Positions 18,638-25,288 of a DNA stretch of 41,084 nt are shown here, in pieces (the first letter of the stretch is position 1; every line of letters begins with the position of its first letter). A program made the translations under genes and the position numbers. The notes under the pieces were generated by a model that saw only the letters and a program-made list of their open reading frames with translations, was not told the DNA's origin and ran no database searches. This DNA comes from Planctomycetota bacterium (GTDB taxonomy: Bacteria > Planctomycetota > Planctomycetia > JALXBF01), in contig JALSID010000402.1 of NCBI GenBank assembly GCA_026981825.1, positions 1 to 41,084 on the forward strand, read 5' to 3'.

Positions 18638-20125
18638 ATGTGGGTGCGAGATCAAGCGTGTCGGTTTCGCAGAGGTCTGCTCGTACGGACCGGCTCCTGG
18701 GTGGGAGTGCTGCTCGCGTTATTCGGTCAAGGGATGCGTGCCGGTGAGCCGGATCCGCCGTCGGTGGAGGAGATCGCGCGCTGTCTCCGGGAGGGCTATG
18801 ATAGCGTGCGCGACGGGTTTGTGCTGCGTTGGCGCCAGGTGTGTCGCAACGACACATTTTTCCGCAACGTACTTCGGCGGGATTTGATGTGGAGGTCTTC
18901 GGGGCATGGCACCGACATGGCGTCGGTTGAAGTTTTTGTGCCCTCGACATCCTGGGGCAATAGCGAGAGGACCAGCCCCGACGCATCCCTTGAAACGCCG
19001 CCGAACCTTTTACAGCCAAGACAAGCAGGTGGGTTCTCAGTACGGGTATTTGCGCTACTCCGTTTAGACCATACTCGTTGGCAATTGCTCGGGGTGGAAT
19101 ATGGCTGGCGCGGATGCGGGGCGCCACTTCCGGAGAAGCAGTCGCCGGTTGGCTGGTCGAATTTGACCATCGACGCTTTGTCTGACTTGGATCAAATTGT
19201 AGCGGCTTCGGAAAAGCGCCTGGAGGAATTGCGAACGGCTGCGAAGAAACCGTCAGCCGACTATCTCAGCAAGAGCATTCCAACCTCGATGGTGGTTCTC
19301 GATGATCACTACCTGTCCGCGTTGGGAATGTGTATCGCGATCTCTGAAGGAAACCTAGTTTTGCTTTCTCCGGACGCGGATCCTTGGTTTGGAGGAGCGG
19401 TATCGCTAGATAGAACGCACGGTGAGGTACACCATGAAGTGTACTGGGACCGGTACGGCATCAAGCGTGTGGCCAAGCAATTTGTAATGGCGTTACCGGA
19501 GTTAGTGCAGAGAGGGACCGTGGTGGGCGTGGAGGGCAGTAACGGCGAGCGTTTGGTAGAAGTCCTAGGCCCCGGGGGACATCGGCTGTGGTTGGCGGAG
19601 CGGTATGGTTATCAGCCGGTACGCTGGGAATGGCGTTGCCCGACGGGTGATCATTCCATGGGCGTGGACGAATTTTCAGAGTATAGGCGGGTCACGGAGG
19701 CATTGTGGCTGCCGTATCGGGTGCGACGGCGGTACGAAGGTCGCTGGTACGGGTTGGCGGAGGATGCCGTGGTGGAATACCAGGTGGAGCTGGCCGACGC
19801 GCGGGCACCGAGTGCTGAGGAGCTCAAGGAGCTGTTCTTCGGCCAGGTTCCTGACGAGAAGTGTTTGGTGAAGGATGCTCGATGGCTAAAGGATCCCCGG
19901 ACGGGCTTGCCCCTAGACGTCGAATATCCGTGGGTTCGCGATGAGGAAGAGCGCGAGAGACTGAGGGAGGCAGCGGTAGCGCGGATGCGCGCCATCTTCG
20001 GTGCCGACCAGGGGCGTGGAATAGGACCACGGTGGCGAGGCGTTTTTCTAGGGGTGGTAGCAGCGCTGATCATGCTCGCGTTACTGCTTGTTCGCCACCG
20101 CAGGCGCCTCAGTCGGCCGAAGTAG
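18638..20125 (+). CDS. Unknown secreted protein anchored by a C-terminal TM helix
   Basis: N-terminal signal (GSWVGVLLALFGQGMRAGEP), C-terminal TM plus basic tail (GVFLGVVAALIMLALLLVRHRRRLSRPK). ATG at 18638 preceded by GGAG. No family recognised. Confidence 0.75.
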   Translation: MWVRDQACRFRRGLLVRTGSWVGVLLALFGQGMRAGEPDPPSVEEIARCLREGYDSVRDGFVLRWRQVCRNDTFFRNVLRRDLMWRSSGHGTDMASVEVFVPSTSWGNSERTSPDASLETPPNLLQPRQAGGFSVRVFALLRLDHTRWQLLGVEYGWRGCGAPLPEKQSPVGWSNLTIDALSDLDQIVAASEKRLEELRTAAKKPSADYLSKSIPTSMVVLDDHYLSALGMCIAISEGNLVLLSPDADPWFGGAVSLDRTHGEVHHEVYWDRYGIKRVAKQFVMALPELVQRGTVVGVEGSNGERLVEVLGPGGHRLWLAERYGYQPVRWEWRCPTGDHSMGVDEFSEYRRVTEALWLPYRVRRRYEGRWYGLAEDAVVEYQVELADARAPSAEELKELFFGQVPDEKCLVKDARWLKDPRTGLPLDVEYPWVRDEEERERLREAAVARMRAIFGADQGRGIGPRWRGVFLGVVAALIMLALLLVRHRRRLSRPK

Positions 20126-20155
20126 ACCGGATGAATTTGCGCTGGGTAAGGTGCC

Positions 20156-21010
20156 ATGTTGGGCCTCGTAACAGTGGCCTGCCTCTTTTCGGGGTCCATA
20201 GGCGCGTCGTCGCGCGCCCTCACCGAGCAGACAACTCCCCACTGGCGCGATCGGCGTGCCTGCGGTGCGGTGGCGCTCTATGCTTTCCTAGGTGGACACG
20301 GCTACCGAGTTAGTTACCCTGAGTTGGCCCAAAGGCTGCCGATTGGTGACCGGGGAACCACCCTTCTGGACTTGGCTAGAGTAGCACAACGACACGGCTG
20401 CCCGGCTAGCGCAACGCGGCTCACGTTGCCCAAGTTGAGGCGGCTGGTTCCGCCCGTGATCCTGCTGGTGGACGTGCCCGACGCGGAATTGGACCACTAC
20501 GTCGTGTGGCTGGGTCTTAGCGGGGACGGTCTCCACCGGTTGATGGATCCGACCTCGCTTAGCACTTTCCTCGTGGCCGAGGGTCAACTTCGCGCCCGGT
20601 GGACGGGCTACGCGGTCGCCGCTCTGCCGGAGAACCTGGTTCGCCTCTTCGTCGGACATGCACTCGTTGGCTTCGGCGCGACACTGGTCCTGGTTCTGCT
20701 TGGGCGTCGCGTTCTTCGGCGACGCCTTACGGCAGCTGCAGTGCTTTTAGCCAGCCTCTTTCCATCAGGGTGTAGCGGCGCGAGCGCTCAGTCCCAGCCG
20801 CCAGAATGGTCCGAGATAAAGCTGCGCGACCGGCCACTGGCCGTTCAGCCTCGCGCCAGGATCGTACTGTCCCCTGATCAGCGAGCGGCAGTGCAGCGGC
20901 AGCTTTCTCGGTTCCTGCCAAGCTCCGACCTCACCGCCAATGGGTATCTCCACGCTCTCCGACTGCTCGGTGACAGGCCGGAGGAGGGGGCATCAAATGC
21001 TTGCAGGTAG
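20156..21010 (+). CDS. Peptidase C39-like protein with TM segment
   Basis: 'RDRRACGAVALYAFLGGHGYRVSYPELAQRLPIGDRGTTLLDLARVAQRHGC...LDHYVVWLGLSGDGLHRLMDPTSLSTFLVAEGQLRARWTGYAV' has the C39 Cys/His/Asp spacing; followed by a TM segment (LVGFGATLVLVLLGRRVL). Confidence 0.7.
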   Translation: MLGLVTVACLFSGSIGASSRALTEQTTPHWRDRRACGAVALYAFLGGHGYRVSYPELAQRLPIGDRGTTLLDLARVAQRHGCPASATRLTLPKLRRLVPPVILLVDVPDAELDHYVVWLGLSGDGLHRLMDPTSLSTFLVAEGQLRARWTGYAVAALPENLVRLFVGHALVGFGATLVLVLLGRRVLRRRLTAAAVLLASLFPSGCSGASAQSQPPEWSEIKLRDRPLAVQPRARIVLSPDQRAAVQRQLSRFLPSSDLTANGYLHALRLLGDRPEEGASNACR

Positions 21011-22749
21011 TCCTCTTGAGAAAGACTACGCGGCTGTCGTACCACCGTTAGTGAATGTGCCCCGTCCTTGGCGGCGCGTGAAAGCTGCGGCGATTGCTCT
21101 GATTGCTCTCGCTTGGCTGGGATCGCTCTCCTTCCTCGCATGGCATCACTCACCCCACGCGGGCGAGCTACCACACCTTTTCGGGGGGCTCTGCTTCTGG
21201 CAGCTCCGACGCTACGACATTTACGCCGTCAACCCGCCCTTGGGCCGGGCTATTGCGTCCGGGGCCGCTGCAGCGGCCGGGATGGAACTGCCCCAACTTG
21301 ATCAACCCCTGCCGCCTGGCTGGATCGTACGTTCGGAGTGGATTGGGAACCGCGAGCTACTGGACCAAAACCCTGACTGGCGCGTGCCACTCTTCTGGGC
21401 GCGCGTTGCCTTGCTGCCGTTCGCGCTGCTGGGGCTGCGGTGCTGTTATCTCTGGGGGAAGGAGGCGGCGGGGCGCAGGATTCGTCGCGTCGGGTCTCCT
21501 CCTGCTCTCGCCTACGTTTCTGACCTGGACCCCTACCGTCCTCCCAGACGCCGCGACCGCCTTTCTGGCCGTGGCGGCGAGTTATGCCTATTGGCGATGG
21601 CTGTTGTGCGGCGAATGGCCGGACCTGGTGCGCGCCGGCCTTGGGATCACACTTGCCTGCCTGACCAAGTTCAGCGGCCCACTCATCCTGCTCGGTTGGC
21701 TCATCGGTACCGCGCTGCTCGCGGTCGCACACGGTGGCCGACATCAACGCAAGCGGCTCGTCTTCGGAGCGGTTGCCCTGAGCGCGGCAACCGTGTTACT
21801 GATCAACAGCTTCTACGAGTTCCAGGGTAGCGGTCGGCCTTTGGGAGAATACCGGTTCCTTTCGACACTGCTGGCGGGGGACTCACATTCCGGAGCACGG
21901 AACCGCTTCCACGGTGGCTGGTTTCACTGGTTGCCGGTTCCGTTACCGGAGGCATACGTGCTGGGGATCGACCGCCAGATCAGCGAGTTCGAGCACCATC
22001 GCGGCGCGTACCTGTTTGGCAAGTACCTGACAGGGGGACGCTGGTACTGGCACCCGGTGGCGCTGGCCGTGAAGGAGCCCACGGGAACCTTGTTGCTGGG
22101 TGGTCTGGCGGTGATCTTGGTATGGCGGCTTCGGGCTGGCCCCCGTCTGGCGGTCGTGACGGCCGGTTGCGCGGCCCTGCCGCTGGCGGTTGCGCTCGTG
22201 GTGACGCTGGGGGCCAACGGCCATTTGCGGTATGCGCTGCCAGTTCTCCCGTTGTTCTACGTCGCCGTGGCTGTAGTGGCGGCTTCAGGCGGTCGCTGGG
22301 CGAACCTATGGGTAGGCTGCTGCTTGGTGTTGAACGCGGCCGAACTTGGCAACGCATGGCCCCATCCCGAGAGCTTCTTCAACACCGCCTCGCGGTTGCT
22401 GGCGCCGAAATGGCCTCCTCTGGGAGGCGACAGCCTCGATCCCGGAATGGACTACTGGTACCTCCACGACTGGTACGAAAGGGAAGGCAGGCCCGAGCCA
22501 ATCTATGCCCTTTGCAAAGGCGGGATTTCGTTGACCCGTTTTGGCCTGCCCTCCTCAGCCGATGAGCCAGTGCCTCTGACTCTAGGGGGCTGGTATGTCA
22601 TCAGTGCGCGTGCGGAGCCCGACTTTCCCACGCTAGCCGCTCGCATACGAGCGGCAGGCCGGTGCGTCGACCGGATCGGAGCGTGCCTGGAGGTGTGGAG
22701 AGTGCCTCCTCCTAAGCCTCCACCCGATGCGGGGATTCCCTTGCGTTGA
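20997..22749 (+). pseudogene. GT39/ArnT-like membrane glycosyltransferase interrupted by an apparent +1 frameshift
   Basis: N-terminal part in the frame of ORF 20940-21830, remainder in the frame of ORF 21103-22749. Removing one G near 21471-21474 gives a continuous GKEAAGAGFVASGLLLLSPTFLTWTPTVLPDAATAFLAVAASYAYWRWL. Confidence 0.8.
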
Positions 22750-22883
22750 CCAGGGCTGCGGTGACTGCGGAACAAGGGGGGCTCCCCAGGGGACGCAACA
22801 TCTGCGGGGTGCGGGGGCCGGAGTGTTCCCCGCGAACAGGTTCCCGTGCTCCCCGTGTGAACGCTGACTGATGTGCCCCCGGT

Positions 22884-22903
22884 CGCGGTCCGGATCAACC
22901 GCG
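22884..22903. other. Short hairpin
   Basis: CGCGGT tccggatc-type loop ACCGCG (6 bp perfect stem) in non-coding DNA. Confidence 0.35.
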
Positions 22904-22957
22904 TAGGGGATTCCGTTCGAGCATCCCCGGGAACAGCAGCAGGCGGCGGTGAAAAGA

Positions 22958-23046
22958 ACGCCGACCGACAGAGTGCGCCTGCGTTGGGATCCGGTGGGCA
23001 CGCTGGCCCAGCGCGGGTTCGAAGTTCGCCAGCGTGCGGTCGGCGT
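22958..23046. ncRNA. Candidate structured RNA 3' of the TROVE gene (possible Y-RNA/YrlA-like)
   Basis: Outer ACGCCGACCG (22958-22967)/CGGTCGGCGT (23037-23046), 10 bp perfect; inner CACGCTGGC (22999-23007)/GCCAGCGTG (23028-23036), 9 bp perfect. The two 3' strands are directly adjacent. Contains a T-loop-like GCGGGTTCGAAGTTCGC. Confidence 0.4.
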
Positions 23047-23069
23047 GCAAGAGGCATTCGGTCGTCGAT

Positions 23070-23088
23070 GAGGGCATGTGTTGCCCTC
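23070..23088. other. Perfect short hairpin
   Basis: GAGGGCA tgtgt TGCCCTC. Confidence 0.5.
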
Positions 23089-23188
23089 GCGCGGGGGGGT
23101 AGACTGTGCTCCAGGCTGTATGGTCCCCTCTGGCTGCCCTGTTGCTCTCGGTCGTGAGCCGATCGTCATCCGCTGCCTTGAGAAGAAC

Positions 23189-23214
23189 GGGGCCACGCAC
23201 ATCGGCGTGGCCCC
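23189..23214 (-). terminator. Hairpin terminator of the TROVE gene
   Basis: GGGGCCACGC acatcg GCGTGGCCCC; 10 bp perfect stem about 22 bp after the stop codon; minus-strand tail GTTCTTCTC. Confidence 0.75.
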
Positions 23215-23235
23215 GCGGAAATCTCTGCCCACGAC

Positions 23236-24573
23236 CTATTGCGACAGCTCCAGCACGAGCTTCTCGTACTCGTGGATGAACCGGAGCACGTTTTCGCTGA
23301 ACCCATCGATGTGGACCCAGCGTCCGTATCCTACCCCATTGCGGTACGGTGCCACGTTGATCAGGTAGGCCCGCTCGGCCACCGGGTCGGGCACCTCGTC
23401 GTGCGCCTGCTCATCCGTGATCACGATCAGCCGATCGTGAGGGATGCGGTTCAGGTGGCGCACGGCCTTTCCGAGGTACGTACCCCCGTGCGGCTGGCTG
23501 GCGATAATGGCATCGATGCCGGGCAGTCCTCGCCAGCTCGGCACCTCCACCACCGCGTTCGAGAAGGTGAACACCCGCTTCTGGCCCGGGAACAGGGCAG
23601 CGAGCGCGGCCGCAGCATCCAGGCGGCTGAGCTGCGAGCGGCGGGACAGAAGCACGCTCATCGATGCGGACACGTCCACCAAGAGCAGGGTCTGGCCGTC
23701 GAACCGCGGCAAATCGCTCAGGCTGGCCAGCATGGCCTCGTTGAGCTCACCGGCGAACACCGGCGCCGCACGGGCCGCTGCCACGAAGCGGAACGGTAGC
23801 ACCTTCTCGGCCCCCTTGCGCGCGAGAATCGCCTGGCGGACCAGTTCACGGTCCACACCCGCCTCTTCCATGTTGCGCAGGTTCCGCAACAGCGCAAGGT
23901 ACCCGAGGCGGCCCTCGCGGAGCAGCCGCTCGAACGTCTCGCGCTTGTCCGCCCCGGTGGACAGAGCAACCTCCCACGTGTCCGGAGGGGGCAACTCGTC
24001 ATCCGCCAGTTGCTTCCAGACCCGCGCCTGCTCCTCGTTCCGCGGCCGCGGATGGGTGAGGAACAGTACATCCCTGAGCCGCACCGGGGCCTTCCGGTTG
24101 TACTTGGCCAGCTCATACGCGTCGAAATTGTGGAAGGCGTCCGCAAGCCCCCGCTTGAGCTGGGCACCGAGCACCTTCTTGGCTGCAAACGGCTCGACGC
24201 CGTTGACCTTGCAATGGATGACCACCAGTTCGGCCAGCTCATCCGCCCGCCTTACCACCTGCGGAACCAGACGCCGCACCTTGTACCCCCGCCGTGCCAG
24301 CGCAGACAGCAGCAGAAGCGGCACGTGCCTCAGCTTGTACTCCGTGCGCGCCTGTACCGCGAGCCTGGCTACCTCATCCAGCTCCTCCTCCGCCAGGTTG
24401 AGCACAGTGCGCACAATTCGAGCGGCGATCTCTTCACCGTCCTCATAGAAAGTCCGCTCCCACAACAGGCAGGCCAACACCGACCTGCGGAGCTGCTGCA
24501 GCGGAGTGATCGGCCTGGCCGGAGCCCCCTCGTGAGTCCGGAGCCCCAGCTTGGAGAAAACGTTAAGCCGCAT
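23236..24573 (-). CDS. rsr: TROVE domain protein, bacterial Ro60/Rsr ortholog
   Basis: 445 aa; 'YNRKAPVRLRDVLFLTHPRPRNEEQ...LPPPDTWEVALSTGADKRETFERLLREGRLGYLALLRNLRNMEEAGVD' plus vWA with MIDAS 'LLVDVSASMS...GGTYL...ITDEQ'. Confidence 0.92.
   Translation of the reverse strand: MRLNVFSKLGLRTHEGAPARPITPLQQLRRSVLACLLWERTFYEDGEEIAARIVRTVLNLAEEELDEVARLAVQARTEYKLRHVPLLLLSALARRGYKVRRLVPQVVRRADELAELVVIHCKVNGVEPFAAKKVLGAQLKRGLADAFHNFDAYELAKYNRKAPVRLRDVLFLTHPRPRNEEQARVWKQLADDELPPPDTWEVALSTGADKRETFERLLREGRLGYLALLRNLRNMEEAGVDRELVRQAILARKGAEKVLPFRFVAAARAAPVFAGELNEAMLASLSDLPRFDGQTLLLVDVSASMSVLLSRRSQLSRLDAAAALAALFPGQKRVFTFSNAVVEVPSWRGLPGIDAIIASQPHGGTYLGKAVRHLNRIPHDRLIVITDEQAHDEVPDPVAERAYLINVAPYRNGVGYGRWVHIDGFSENVLRFIHEYEKLVLELSQ
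23383..23748. repeat. Direct repeat core, copy 2 (partner 17572-17937)
   Basis: See copy 1; lies inside the vWA region of the TROVE gene. Confidence 0.9.
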
Positions 24574-24821
24574 GGGAATTTCCCCTCAACTCCTGCGCTC
24601 CACCCAGCCAGCGACGACGTGCACCTGACCGCGGTACCCAAGAGACACATCGCAAAAGCCCGCTCAGCCAGGATCGCCGCTCTTGCTGATGAGCAACTCT
24701 ACCGACTTTCCGGCGAGAAAGCCCAGAGCACTCATCCGGCTGCCTTTGCCGTCGCTGACCTCCCGTGCCTGACTATTCGTAAGAACCTCGCTACCTCCGA
24801 CTCGCCCTTTCACATCGAGGG

Positions 24822-24846
24822 CGCCGATACAGACAACCCATCGGCG
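24822..24846 (+). other. Hairpin followed by ACTTTTAAAAAA (terminator-like, no obvious gene)
   Basis: CGCCGAT acagacaaccc ATCGGCG then acttttaaaaaag. Confidence 0.45.
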
Positions 24847-25194
24847 ACTTTTAAAAAAGCTTCCCGGGTACCCCCGACCGCGGTGCTCACACCCAACTGT
24901 GGCGAAGTAACCGCAGTCAACGCCACGGGAAACCTGAATGCAACGCTAAGCCAATTCGTGCTCGCGCCGTCCAGGCCCACCACAAAGGGCCCGACGATGG
25001 GACGATCTCAATCTACATCACCCTATAGACCCGGTCAAGCCGCCCGCAGTTCCCGCTCAGATCGGAGAAGAGACCGGCGGACAGCGAGCACACGCCGCGG
25101 GTCCCGAGGGAGCTGCGTCAGGGCCCACGCAAGGCGTTGCCTGGACTCTCGGCCTCACGTTTCGGCGACTCCGGTAAAGCGCAGGCGGTTTGCT

Positions 25195-25272
25195 CACCAC
25201 GGAGATGCACCGAGCACGAAGAGAGAAGAAGGAAACTCCCTGCTCTCTGTGCCTCGGTGGGTTTCCTGGTGG
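25195..25272. repeat. REP-like long imperfect palindrome
   Basis: CACCACGGAGATGCACCGAGCACGAAGAGAG...CTCCCTGCTCTCTGTGCCTCGGTGGGTTTCCTGGTGG; inner CACCGAG-CAC / GTG-CCTCGGTG and outer ACCAcGGA / TCCTGGT arms. Confidence 0.55.
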
Positions 25273-25288
25273 CACGGAGTTGCCGGTG

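Noticed and set aside
22958-23046. A canonical tRNA gene around the GGGTTCGAA motif
   Set aside because: No anticodon arm or 7 bp acceptor at the right distance; the T-arm-like stem needs G-U pairs. Kept only as a structured RNA candidate.
22503-23232. Minus ORFs between the GT39-like and TROVE genes
   Set aside because: Pro/Arg-rich products typical of random GC-rich frames; region better explained as non-coding with structure.
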